A stretch of DNA of 64,000 bases, taken from positions 13,764,001 to 13,828,000 of the forward strand of contig NC_059568.1 in assembly GCF_905220415.1 (NCBI RefSeq), read 5' to 3'. The DNA comes from Colias croceus. Its lineage: Eukaryota; Arthropoda; Insecta; Lepidoptera; Pieridae. Of this stretch, positions 1-12,500 are shown piece by piece (position 1 is the first letter of the stretch; each line of letters starts with the position of its first letter). The position numbers were made by a program, and so were the translations under genes. The notes under the pieces were generated by a model, which made no database searches, was not told the origin of the DNA, and saw nothing but the letters and a program-made list of their open reading frames with translations.

Positions 1-606
1 GATGTTTCATTTTTTTTTTAATTTTATCCATTAAAAAACTTGAATTTTGCGACTATCGCAAATTACATATTATTTTATACGCAAATTTAAATCCAGGTAT
101 TATTACTTTACAATCGTATCTCTGTATATTAAAAAAATATACAAGCTAAACGTAAAATATTTACAACACATAAACCAACTTAGATTTTTCCAGAAAATTC
201 CAGTTTGATCCAGTTAATTAAAACGTCAAGCGCCGAAATTCTTCGCCAGCTTTTCACCTTTGTCATATCCGTTTTGCACAGCTGCCGGGCTTGTCATTGC
301 TCTGTGTTCCGATACATGGACACGTGTGAAACTGTACGTAAAAATTGTCTAAAATTTCCAATCGAATTGTGTTCTAGTTAACACAAAAAACCTGTAGAAA
401 TTAATAGAATTTTTGAATTTTTGGCGTTTAAATTAATTAAGAAACGTAATCGTGATGGATTATTATCCTTCTTTTAACATTTATATATTTTTAGTTAATT
501 GAATATGAATTTTATAATTTCTCGCTAAGATCAAGTTTTTTTAAATCTCAGTATCTATCTTCTTCAAGAACTTTCAAAACGAAACAATATAAAATGCTCC
601 AAAATA
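1..606. other. Intergenic AT-rich DNA, nothing recognised
   Basis: No exon-like stretch, known repeat or RNA gene was recognised. A region of slightly higher GC near 225-320 shows no convincing coding frame. Confidence 0.5.
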
Positions 607-1317
607 ATCATCATCACTATCATCATTCCAGCCTTTCAGGACGTCCACTGCAGGACATAGGCCTCCCCCAAAGATTTCCATAACGACCGATCGACCGACC
701 GACCGACCGACCAGCGGCCTGACTCCAGCGGCTCCCCACCACTTTGATCAGGTCGTCTGTCCACCTCGTTGAAGGCCGTCCCACACTGCGATGTCCTGTA
801 CGTGGTCGCCATTCGAGAAATTTTTTGCCCGAACGGCCATCGGTTCTGCGGGCTATATATGCCCAGCCCAGCGCCACTTCAACTTACTAATATGGTGGGC
901 TATGTCGGTGACTTTAGTTCTTTTGCGGATCTTCTCATTTCTACTTCGATCACGCAATGAAACCCCGAGCATAGCCCTTTCCATAGCGTTGAGCGACGCG
1001 AAGCTTGTACACCATGCCCGCTGTTAGGGACCACGTCTCAGATCTTATATCCATCCATAAGTCAACACCGGTAACACACAATGCTCGAAGACTTTCGTCT
1101 TCGGGCACTGAGGGATCTTGGACGAAAAGATGTTGCGTAGTCTCCCGAACGCTGCCCAGCCGAGTCGGATTCGACTATTGACCTCTATCCCAAAATTGGA
1201 CTTACCTAATTGGACGGTTTGTCCCAGGTAAACGTATACGTCAACAACTTCGAGAATAGAGTTTCCAACTGATACCGGAGTGGGCACAACATGACATTTG
1301 ACATGATTTTTGTCTTG
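607..1317 (-). mobile_element. RTE-type LINE, 3' fragment of the reverse transcriptase ORF (decayed)
   Basis: Read on the minus strand, 1045-1287 encodes a peptide with VYVYLGQTVQLGKSNFGIEV, then RLGWAAFGRL and KTKVFEHCVLPVLTYG, which is the C-terminal part of RTE-clade LINE polymerases as known in Lepidoptera. Farther 3', 623-877 encodes HIARRTDGR-like and EWRPRTGHRSVGRPSTRWTD motifs, the usual RTE C-terminus. The two blocks are in different frames with a degraded join near 880-1040, so the ORF is broken. The element ends at about 607 in a (ATG)n-like tail, seen on the plus strand as catcatcactatcatcatt, which fixes the orientation. A run of GACC tetranucleotides at about 685-712 has expanded inside the coding region. 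No upstream RT or endonuclease domain is present, so this is a 5'-truncated copy. Confidence 0.85.
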
Positions 1318-4300
1318 TCCATGTTCATGCTAAATAATGATATAAATTCACGAAGTTGCTTCTGAAATCACCGAATCAACGTGAATAAAATATACTAACA
1401 TTATTTTATAGTTCCTATTAGTATAAACTAGCAATAACGCAGCAAGGCGTGTAAGAAGCTTTTATTTTTATAGGCGCTACGTATTCAATAGTTTACCCGA
1501 AAAATGCGACCTAAGCCTTAATTAATCAGTGCCTAGCACGCACTGAACCTTAATTAATAGGTATATTTTAGGAATAAAACGAAACTGCTAGACCAAGGCT
1601 TTCTTTATTTTCTTGTAGTGTAGAATTTTTTCGAATATTCGAGAGCTAAGTCAAACTAAAAGGTACCTCTACGTAAAAAGCGTTTTTACCATTTTTAATT
1701 GAAGCTGTATAATTTTTCAGTGCCACAAAGTTAACAATTTGAAAATTTTATACATTTAATATTATTTTATACAAATTTCACTGTATATCTGAAACGTAAA
1801 CTTTTGCTTTAGGAAACAATACGATGCGTAAAATCCAACTTTGTCGAAAACCAATCGCGTATATGCTTTCATTCAGTAAACGGTAATCGATAAGGAATGG
1901 CTACAATTTGTCATATTTTATCGCACCATTTTTTATTGCGTCGCCAAAATCTCAGAAATTATTGTTACATATTGATGTGAGCATTGGGAAGACCCTACTT
2001 TTTGCATGATATAATTTTTATTAAAGGGAATAATACAATTATTTTAACAAATTTGTCTAAGATGCAATTTTGCCACATCGTGTATAACCGCCCACAAACA
2101 AATGTTTCGCATCCTTCGTCCATTAATTAGTGGAAAATTTCGCAAACTTTCCGACGAATCTTTTCATAGCGTACACTGATCATTTGGAATAGGATATCGG
2201 GGATGAGACTATAGTTTTCGAGAGTTATCCAATAGATTTGAAGTATCTACTGAATGAGATCTAGTTTCAATTGAATGCGTTCGTTACATACTTGATATAC
2301 CGGTATTGCAATTTACTGCATGAATTCTAAGCGTGCTAACAATTAAGCGATTTGCGCTTATGGTTTATAGCTTGTAAGGTAATTAACGCATCGTGTTCGT
2401 TATTTCATCAGAGTTATAGGTAGTCGATTTGTGTAGGTATCTGTTAGTTCGATTTATACTTCAAATAAATATTTAAGTGCTTTTCAATACATTATGCAGG
2501 CGAAGGCAACTAAATTTTATACGAATAATGAGTTCAATAAAAAAATTGTAACTTTTAAGTTTATAACGTAGGTATATTTCTAGAATTTTGATGGTAGAAA
2601 TATTCAAATGAATCCGGGAAGTGTTTGTTCCGCAGCAATGCAATCCTTTCCTATTACAGAAAAATATGTACTTGAAATAGTACATAATTTATAAAACAGT
2701 CGCTCATACATGCATTTCCTGTTCCCGTACTCCCGATGGTCTCTGAATGAAAGAGTCTAGAGTGCTCGTCTTTGTAAACTTGAAAAGTTTTGCATAGAAC
2801 ATCTCTGGAATCCGTTTGTCTCCGGAGAAATTGTTCACTGAATTACGGTCAGTCGGGCATTATTCTGCTCCTCATTCAGATTCTAAGAGATTGCATTGAA
2901 ACCATTCGACAACAAACTGGAGCACGATGTATAGCAATCGAGTGAAGAGCGTATAACGAGAATATAGTTCATAGTATTGTAAGCTGTTAGATTATTCCAA
3001 TTTTTGATAAAAATGCTATCACGGCGAGATGCCGCGCGAGGTAAATTGCTATTATAACAAAATTCCAACCGTGTTGTACTTAGGTGTTGGAAACATATTT
3101 TGCATCGGAATTTAACGATAATATTAATTCGTGTTGAATTATGTTTAGTAATCAAAATCTTTACAACTAGGTAATCATTCAAACACTTATTCAAATACTT
3201 TCACATTGTCGTTAAGACATGTCTTTACATTGTTAAAGAGTAAAATATGCGGTTGATAGTCAAAGTCCAATTTAAAAGAAAGTCCGCTATCATGGATATT
3301 CTTTCTCAGTTACAGCATTGTGATGTTAATTATTCAATGTTGACACAAACCACAAAAAGTTGGGTTTTCGAGCGCAAAGTTTGCGAACAAACTATCGGAT
3401 TATTATGTTTTAAGATATATTTAACAAAAAGAATATCTTCCGCTCAGTAAAAATTACGTACGTTATAGATTTTTCATGATAGCCATTGAAGCTTAAAAAT
3501 ACATGAACTTGTTTAGTGCTGTAAAAATCAAAAGGTATCATTATTCCTTCATTATTTTAGATTATATGAATGATGTACGTTTATTTCTATGAATAATAAT
3601 TTATTTATTTTAACCCAAACTTTATTTAACAACTTTAAAACAACAGAACTCTAGTAGAGTTAAATCTTTCCTATCCTTCATTTGAATTATGAGAGCGTTT
3701 AATATTTTACGAAGCATGAAGCCCGTTTGTAAAACATAATTTAATTAACCACTAAATATTAAGTATAAAACGATTCTACTAGTAAAATTACGAAATTTAA
3801 GACGGTAATTGGCTTATATAATGATTTATGATCAAAGAGGCTTTTATTACCAACTATATATAGGTAAAAACACTCCAAAAAATCCTTCACGAACGTTAAT
3901 TAAAGCTACGTTTTTTGCTCGGGTATTTCTCGTTACTTTTATTGTATTAATCACTAGATAATATCTTTAGTAAAAGTAAATGCTGAGGTTCTTTTTCACC
4001 ACGCTAATCGTCGGGTCTGATATTGTAACATTATAATATACATTATCTTGAAGTGATTCAGGTGAGCAATTTGTGTACCCAATTAACACGTTGTACACAG
4101 ATTAGTCTTAAAATATAGGCGCTTTCATCTGAAATAGGTCAAGCGTGTAACAGAATCTTTGTATCCTACTATACTAGACGCGAAAGTTAGTGAGGATGGG
4201 TAGGTCTCATATATTATAGTCTGTGTTAGCACCAAAGTCTAATAACGATGGTATTTCGTATATAAAGGTAATAGTTTAGTTGTTGTCTTGGCAAGTCTTA

Positions 4301-4945
4301 ATGAATTCAACAAAATTCAGGCGATGCAATAAAGTATGCTTAGTCACAAAGTGTGGTATCAGGCATTAGCACGTGTATAACGCACGTGTGTATGCCAAAA
4401 AAACATCCTGACAGTTTTAGAACCTGAATGTACATTTTCAAAACCAATTTATACACGACGAAGTACTGAATCATAACAGAAGCGAATGAAGATCATCCCC
4501 TTTTTGTAGCCGCCTAAAATTGTACATAAGCACTATGGAGGGTAAAACAATAAATTAAGACAGTTGACTTGACTATTAAAAACAGTGACTCCTCACAGCC
4601 CACGCCTCAAGACTGGAAACGAAAAAGGGTCCGTCCAACTTGATTGATTATTATTAATTGCTCGCTCAAAATTAATTCGCTTCTGTTACTAAAAACTATT
4701 TATAAGTGTTGTATTCTGCTTTAACTTGATACGAATTTTAATTAAATTACTTACATATTTAATCTTCTCAAGCTGTAATTTGTTGTAATTTTACTTTGTA
4801 GTTGGTTTTCGCTTCGCTTCGTGTAAAAAATAGTTTAATTAAACTTTTTCAACAGGATATTTTGCCATAAGGGTATTTAAAAAAAATAAGTAACGAACAT
4901 ACTTTAATTTTCGTATATTTATTTAATCGCAGCAAGTCATTGATA
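1318..4945. other. Intergenic AT-rich DNA, nothing recognised
   Basis: Open frames up to about 100 codons occur (for example 2883-3194 minus and 3247-3450 plus), but their composition is AT-driven and they have no splice context or recognisable motifs. No repeat termini were identified. Confidence 0.5.
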
Positions 4946-5584
4946 CTAATCGAAATGATTAATCTTTTTATTCTTAAACTTAACAAACTTCGCTATTTCC
5001 CTACTTTTCAATTTCGTAACCGTTCTATTATGATCCACTAGGAGAACAGGATCCAGCCTTGATTTGGTCTCCATATCCATAACTCCTTTTACTTTATTAA
5101 CGAAATACACAGTCGGTATTGACATTTTCGCAACATCAGTGCTGTTGTCTTCATTGGGAAATACAATGTACACCAGCAAAGGCCGGCTATCATCCGCTTT
5201 GTTAATTTTCACGTTAGGTGGCGCAGCTGCTATTAATATTTTGTAATCATTAACGGGCTGCTTCAAAATCGGTATGTTGATAAAATTGCCGTTCGTCCAG
5301 GAGGTGATGTTATCAAGTGAGTTGGGTGAACTTTTTGTGGGGAAGAGGATTTTAGCGATTTGATTGGTGCAACCCGCTCCGAGGTATCCTACGTTCGAGA
5401 ATATCGCTTGGGACAGGTTTTCTTGAGCGCTATTTGGTAATTCTTGGGGTATTTTCGCAAAGAGAGAACCAAATGTCTTCGGCTTTACCTCTTCTTTGTT
5501 TAACATCGGAGTGAAATTGACAGAGAACCCGTTATAGATTGGAAAGCTTTGTGCCGTGGTAAATGCGATGACCACGAGCAATTT
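4946..5584 (-). CDS. Secreted protein gene, exon 2 (terminal)
   Basis: 212 codons plus a stop. It begins right after a polypyrimidine CAG acceptor with the hydrophobic core of the signal peptide. The frame could be read from a TTG just before the acceptor, but that codon lies in the intron, so the first codons come from another exon. Confidence 0.7.
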   Translation of the reverse strand, partial: KLLVVIAFTTAQSFPIYNGFSVNFTPMLNKEEVKPKTFGSLFAKIPQELPNSAQENLSQAIFSNVGYLGAGCTNQIAKILFPTKSSPNSLDNITSWTNGNFINIPILKQPVNDYKILIAAAPPNVKINKADDSRPLLVYIVFPNEDNSTDVAKMSIPTVYFVNKVKGVMDMETKSRLDPVLLVDHNRTVTKLKSREIAKFVKFKNKKINHFD

Positions 5585-5867
5585 CTGCAAAAAAATGCTT
5601 AGGTTATAAAGGAAAATCCTTAAAGTATATTTGTTAATTTTTTACAACTGAACACATTCAAATAATATCGAAATAAATCAGGAAAAGTTATCTTAGTTAT
5701 CCTAAAAATGTGGAAAGCCGCGCCACGGGCTATACTATGCAAAATTACAAGCGTTGTTGTCTCTATGTAAGCTATATACATGTAAATTATAGTCATGATT
5801 CAATATGAATACCATAATAATTACAACGACTACAACTTACGATTTTCTTACGATTCGTTTCACACAT
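4946..5867 (-). CDS. Uncharacterised secreted protein, two exons
   Basis: Two exons on the minus strand join in phase 0: 5867-5841 (9 codons, MCETNRKKI, strong GTAAGT donor) and 5584-4946 (after a TTTTTTGCAG acceptor). The product is about 221 residues. Basic residues in exon 1 followed by KLLVVIAFTTAQS at the start of exon 2 make a plausible signal peptide, so the protein is probably secreted. The mature part has no family I recognise: it is rich in Asn, Lys and Pro, has two NxS/T sequons (NIT, NRT) and ends in a Lys-rich tail. An insect structural or cuticle-associated role is possible given the Tweedle gene nearby on the same strand, but this is only inference. The start is chosen because CACCATG precedes a short exon with a perfect donor. 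Exon 2 is better supported than exon 1, since its open frame is uninterrupted for 212 codons. Confidence 0.6.
5841..5867 (-). CDS. Secreted protein gene, candidate exon 1
   Basis: Nine codons from ATG at 5867 to a GTAAGT donor at 5840-5835. It supplies a basic n-region for the signal peptide. Inferred from phase and donor quality alone; an exon farther upstream could be used instead. Confidence 0.5.
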
Positions 5868-8800
5868 GGTGCGGGGGAACAATCGATGGTCTACTGAGGA
5901 AGCGCTCACTAGCCAGCATAGTTCTGTTTACAAACATACAGAACTAACCGCGGATGTTTATTCCACGATGTCGTGGGGAAAAAAACATCTTTGTCTTACT
6001 AGTTATCCATTTTCAAGGTTTTCATTGATGAATGGATGAAGTAACAATATTTGCAGATGGTTATTTAATTTAATTTCTTAGTAAGTATTTCAATATCACT
6101 CAATGTTTTTAATTAAAATATGTACTAAATTCTTTAATGTAGACATGACCTTAAAATATTTAAAAATGAGCTAAATGGAAAAACTCCGTCACTTTTGCGC
6201 CTGCTATCGCTGTTCACGGCTCGTCAACTTTAATTTTTTCTACAACTTTGAAATAGTTACAAAAATAAACACTTTAAAAGTTATCTAACAGTGTTCGTCT
6301 TGTTATTAAAATCTGAGCGCTTTTTGCTACAATTTCTCAACTTATGTATTATCCATACTTTCAAAGTTGGTAACTGAAATAATATTTAATTAGTGCTTCA
6401 AACTAAGTAAGTATAGAGTTGCGTAGACGTGGTGGAACTTAATTAAATCGGAGTTTAAATCTACTTTTTAAATGTTTCAATTATATTAAGTTCAGCGGGT
6501 AAAAACTATATTAGAATATATCAATTAATTAAAAAAATAAAGAAATCTCTTATAACACTTATATTACTCAGTATCCACTTACCGATATTATTTAAAAAAA
6601 TTGAAAATATTTCAACTACACATAACCGCAATTCTTAAGTTGTGACCTTACCATGTTATCATGTTACTGTAATGTTACTGACAATCCCCCAAATGACGAA
6701 AACTTGTTATCTAAAACTTCTCATTACAAGCCTATGATAAAAACCTCAGAATCACCTAAATTAAGGATCAGGCTCAAAATAATGAGTACACATTAACTTT
6801 GCCAATACATCGGAACAAATGGCATTATGTTACATAACATCACTCCAGACTCGCATTAGAGTAGTAGAGTAGTAGCCGAATGTAATTTTGAATAACTATA
6901 TCTAAACAAACCACTTAAATATAACCACAATAGATATTCCATGAACCACACTATCGTACAATGCTCTCGATTGAAGTAAAATTGAAAAGAATTTTACATG
7001 ACCATTTATTTGCTCATAAAAACCTGACTTAAAAATATAGGTACCGAATTTCACGAATGCCTTCAATAAACCTTTTGTGTTTTCGTTTTAAAATATTTAT
7101 ACTAAATTTTACATGATCTTTTGTTAATCTGTGGTTTGTGTAGGCGAATAGCGTGTAAAGGACCATTATGAAACATTTTAATATTTAATGGAAAATATCA
7201 AATAGAAACTAAGTAAAAACGTCCCTCGTAAAAATTGCATTGTAACGCAGACAAAGAGAAAAGTGACTCTTAGATTCGAAGTTTTAGTTTTTTTTTTTTT
7301 TTATTTCATCAGGCTCGGATTTCTTACGCGCATTGATAAATGATATTATACTTAAGATACAATTTTTTACCTCGATATATTTATCTTATTTTACGTAGTA
7401 TTTTACTGTCTTTTTATGTACTAATTTAAAACATGTTAAGTTTTGTAAACATTCGAGTTGCGTAATTAATACTTGTTAATATTTTCTCTGAAAAGAAAGT
7501 TGATTGGATAATAATTAATGTTTGACTTCAATTTTGTTACTTCTAATATAGAATATAAAGGGTGTTGAACGAAAATTCATTTTTATACGTACCTATACCT
7601 ACCAGTATTTCGGTTGTGTCTCTCTAACAGATAACATGATTGGATTGCACTTTAATCAACGCAAACTATGACGGAAAATGGAAATATAAACAGTAGTCTT
7701 CAATTCTCTTTTCGGGATCTCGGTCAATTTTAGTAGAAATATTAATTGAACATACTACACTATACTACTAAAATATAACTAATAAAAACATCAAGAAGAT
7801 AGTCATATCCCTTAAGTCAGCCCAGGAAGATTAGCATATTGTCTTATAGCAGTATTTTCTTTCCAGTGTGGGGATGTGATTCGACGTGTGTAGTGATATA
7901 CAACCTATATTAACTATAGCGATGCCATACTGGAAATAATACTGCTTTAATAAAGTTATCAGATAGGGCTAGACCCACCCGAGTCCCTTAAATAATATGA
8001 TTTATTAGTACTGACCACTTTGCACTACACTCTCGTACACAGGTGTAAAGTGCTGGTATTGCGTTTTTAGAGTACCTTGCTAATTCTATTACCTTTGCTT
8101 TTATCCTGCCTGAAAATTCACTCTAAAACTTCCACCTTACGTCCATTAAAATCAAATGAGATCATGTTCCAAATCCATGAATTGTTTAGTTCCAGGAAAA
8201 ACTGGATTGTGCAATAAAGATTAATATTTTTAATCCGGCGATACAATGTGAGCTCGAACTCAATTAGTGTATAGTTTATAACATAAGCGCTTTATATTAA
8301 TCGAATACGATTTTAGTACCACAAAATCTGAAGTTGGTACGTCAATTCAGATCAACAAATTAATTAATTGAGCTACCAAACTGTCATCTCTAGTTTCTAT
8401 TAAACGGAAAATCATAACTTATCCGTAAGTAAATTCTATTTCAAAAGTTAAATCGTATTGCTAATAATATCTTCGTTTATTAAATGTTTTAGATTTTAGA
8501 TTAAAATGTAATCTTAAATACAGTTTCTTGTAGCAAATGACGGATCGTCAACACCTCATTTATTTAATTTGAGTCGCGGCTTTTTCAATCAAACTTTTGG
8601 ATCGTTATAAATTTGTTAAACTTCACGTCACGCTTGTTAAATTACTTAGTACTGTAACAACATATTCAACAATTTCTAGTTCAAGTTTTTAAGATTTTAT
8701 TTTTGGTAAAAGATAAATAAAGCAACTTTTTTTATTTTTTGAAGAACCTCATTACCTCATTCTTTCACGTGATCTCTAAGTGAATGCACCACGAACGAAG

Positions 8801-9190
8801 CCGGGGCTGAACATTAGTTATAATGTATATATATATAACAAAATGTGTGTCAAATATATCCTGAAATTTAAAATGTAACCTGGAGATAGACCATTAGATA
8901 TTAGCGGTCACACCACGGTCACACACATCCACGTTAACATCAATTACCTCTATATGGAGTCTTTACAATTATTACTATTCTCATTCAATAGCGTATGATT
9001 AATAAAAAAATATACAATCTTGAATAAGCCTTGTAACAACACACCTATAAAATTTTATCGCCTGTTAAAATATAAGAGCAAAAACAATTTCTCACGATGT
9101 TATATTGTACGTAGGAGCTGTAAATTGCATCAAATACAAACAGGAAGCTGAATTTTATGGACATTTTAACTTCACCCACATTACTTCAAT
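5868..9190. other. Intergenic AT-rich DNA with an imperfect inverted repeat
   Basis: No exon recognised. At 7850-7945 an imperfect inverted repeat pairs agcagtattttctttccag with ctggaaataatactgct around a loop of about 55 nt, possibly a short MITE. A poly-T run lies at about 7288-7302. Confidence 0.4.
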
Positions 9191-9196
9191 ATAGTA

Positions 9197-9535
9197 ATGT
9201 TATATCATTGAGATATACATATGGAGACGACACCGCCTACATCACTTATGTTCCGCTCAACATACGCCATATGGCGTAACTGCACGCTCATTTTTTATTT
9301 GTTTTAAAGTGAAACGCATCAAAGTAATATGCCTTCGAGTGTGTTACGATATTGCACAAATAATTCGGAAAAGTGCAAAGGAATTACTTTCATCGGTAAG
9401 TACCTAACTAGATAATATTTTTTAAAACTTAGTTAGAGCAAAAAAATGGCGCACAGATTTTGTTCGTGGTGTCTCCTCCATACGAAGTTATATTATCTCA
9501 ATGTGTTATATATATAGGTTTTCATACATATACAT
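9197..9535. mobile_element. MITE-like inverted-repeat unit containing a THAP-like exon
   Basis: The left end (about 9199-9235) reads ttatatcattgagata then catatggagacgacacc. The right end, read on the minus strand (about 9520-9465), gives acattgagataatata then gtatggaggagacaccac. These are imperfect terminal inverted repeats of about 35-40 bp. The interior holds the short THAP-like ORF annotated separately. No clean target duplication could be assigned. Confidence 0.5.
9329..9395 (+). pseudogene. THAP-domain first exon, probably decayed
   Basis: ATG at 9329 opens MPSSVLRYCTNNSEKCKG, then ITFI, and stops at a GTAAG donor at 9396. The pattern MPxCVxxxC...GITFH(R) is typical of the first exon of insect THAP zinc-finger proteins, both host genes and P-like transposases. 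Here the first zinc-binding Cys (position 4) is Ser. The usual Phe-His-Arg at the exon end would need one extra base, which suggests a 1-nt deletion. No second THAP exon with the C-x2-H half or AVPTIF motif was found downstream. It is most likely a remnant of a THAP-encoding transposon; I cannot exclude a functional short exon. Confidence 0.5.
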
Positions 9536-12500
9536 TATACATCAATGTTAACCATTAGCTGAGTTGTCCATTTTCATTATTCCTCATCAATGCAGCCTTA
9601 ACGAACCACGGTGAACATACGTCACGTGCTAATGCTTACTCGGTTATGCTAATGTACCTAAATATAAAATAGCTAAGAATATCGTTGATGAAATTTGACT
9701 GTTTATTTAATTATTCAATAAAATTGTACGGAGGGTAAAAACTTTTTCTCTCTTTTGAACTTTTTTAAACGTAAAATATAGAGTCCATTTCTTTGGGCGG
9801 TCTTATAACTCGTGTGTGACGTATGTATTTAAATTAGTCAGTATCGAAATAGCAATAACGTTGGTCCAAAATAAAGGTTTACATTTTAAAAACTACAAGT
9901 CTTAAAGCCACATTATTCGAGTACAAAGCTGTTATCTTCTTTCCCATTTGAATTTTATCTTCAAATTTCCTCTAGAGACTAGACCGTATATAGTTCAGCG
10001 ATGTTTTAGTTCTGCCATTGTTTTAGTATCTTGACCTTATTAAAACAAATTACTGGCAAGGAAATGCAAAAGCTTTGTACCTCTGTGCTATATGTATTTG
10101 GCGTCTTTTTCTAAATGCTTTTGAGTACAATGCATTAATTATTTAGCGACCATATCATTATTTACAATAGGATTTTAATATATTATAAAATATAATTAAG
10201 TAAATAAGTATAAGTAATATAAGTAAATATAAGTTTTTGACTGGTTAAGGGTTTTGACTGTAACATGTATAATTCAGTTCAGAATGATCAAATCAAGTTG
10301 TTCAATCAATAAGCATTATGGCTAGATTTCAAGTAACAATAATCAAACGCTTCGTAACTTCTAATAGGTAGTGTTATGTAGGTGACACTAAAACTATTTC
10401 ATTAACAAGTCAGTGATTAATCTTATCGAAGACTCCTCGACGTGTCGTAAATCACATTAAATTGTGTGATCTAAGCTGAGACTACACTCACTAAAATACA
10501 ACGATTTATTTGTGTGGTGACTGGTGTCTCTCAATGTTAGCCAGAACAGCCTCTACATTTTAACGTGGACGCGTGGGTGAATTGAAGGTGCACATTGAAA
10601 CTTACTTTATGCTTACAAAATATATATATTGTTACAGGAGGACATTAATTATTTTGCAATATATCACGTTCATATATTCCGGGTATTATGAAAAATTATA
10701 AGGTGATATTGCTTTGTAGTGGTCTAAGTGACCGACTGTTTTAATAAAATTAATTTTACTTTGCCTTCATAATTTGTTTCGAAGCGTAAATGTTACCAAA
10801 TGTCAATGTACCCTAAAAAGTGTTGTGTTTATTCAGTTGAATAAAAACGAATGTGCAGTTACTAAAGTTTGAACTAGAAAAAATTTAAACATGAACTTAC
10901 CCTAATCGTTTTAGCATTCCAAATAGAAATTAACCCAAACTTTCGCAACAGAAGTCAATGACACCTGAATTCGCAATTATGGCAATAATTGCTGTCCAGG
11001 GGTCATCGTACTACCAACTACTAAATACTTAGTGAACATTAACATAGAACGGTATTCACTGAAACGTATTCATCGCGATTTGGAAATGTATACAGCGATC
11101 TGAAAACAGATTCTCCAGCCATAACCGTAAATTTTAACCCTTTTGACACACCATTTCCGAAAGCAAAGGAGATTCTGCGGCAGTTGCCCCTAAAATACGA
11201 ACAAAATACGCTCCATTGACTTCATTACTACTTACGATTTAATGTCGTCCGATAATGTCGTTAGGTACAATATGATGTTCCGATGTTCTTGAAACACATA
11301 AGACATGTCCATGAGTGTCCCGTTTATTGGAGACAATATATTATTATCATTGTCTAAAAATATTGCTGAATCTGAAACTTGGGAACTGAAATAATATTAG
11401 ATGATATACTTAAATATCAAACTGAACAACTTACAATATTTCAACCTAAGATTTCAACGAATAAAAGGTGATGATGCGTGAAATGAATTCAAAAAAAAAG
11501 ATAAGCGAAAAATAATTTTATCTTATTGCTTACTTTCGATTTGGATTTGGCAAGTCAAGCTTGAATTAAAATATTAACGTCGTGGATTATAAATTTTAAT
11601 AATTTATGCTAACATTTCGTATTGTGGATGTTGGATAAAATAAATGGAAATGCAAATGAAATGAATAAAAACCGTAAAACCGAGCGCGGGGTGGCGAGTT
11701 TGAATAGATTTTTATATTTTGGTTTATTGCAAACGTTTACATTTATTACCTTTAAAACTCTAGTGTGGAAATGCCGCTGAATACTTTAATAGTATTAAAA
11801 TGCATACGTTTTTCATGGAAAGTATAAACATTATATTAATTCATTTATAGTTCTGTCTAAATTATGTTTAATTAATTAGTTTTAAAAAATGTAAATGACG
11901 TCGCGTCCTCTTTCGTCGCATGTTGTGTTATCTATTCTTACGAGGAACAATATGAAGTTATTAAACGCCCGTAAACTAAATAAAACTTTGAAACAACTAA
12001 AAAGGTAAAAGGACAATCCGTCGGAAAATTCCTGAATTAATGAAGAACACAAATAAACAGAGAAAATTGAGAGCAACTATTATGTAGAGTTTGCAATTTC
12101 AAAATAATTATAAGCCATATTGCTGGTTCAACGCAAATATTCCAGTCTTGTCAGTTCGCATACTTTCATACCATGTTCAGCGGATCCTTCAACTTTATAC
12201 TGAAAAATGTATGAAATTTTAAAGACTTAGTGAAGTGCAGTGGACATTATGCGCATTCTCCGAATTACATTTAGGTACAAATTCTTTCGCCATGAGTAAT
12301 AAGACGTAGAAGGAGTATATTATAAATCTTCAAATGTTGAAATGTTGTGTAAGTAATTAATGTATAATATTTTCGTAAATGTTGATCATTTTATTAAGAA
12401 GATTAAAAACAAATAAGCTGCCCCATCTCAAAACAAGCGCAAAAATATCAAAGAGAGTCCACCTGTTTGTAAGAAACTGTCAAATTCAGGTATTCAAGAA

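Noticed and set aside
2883..3194. 103-codon open frame, minus strand
   Set aside because: No signal, domain, splice context or codon bias; expected by chance in AT-rich DNA.
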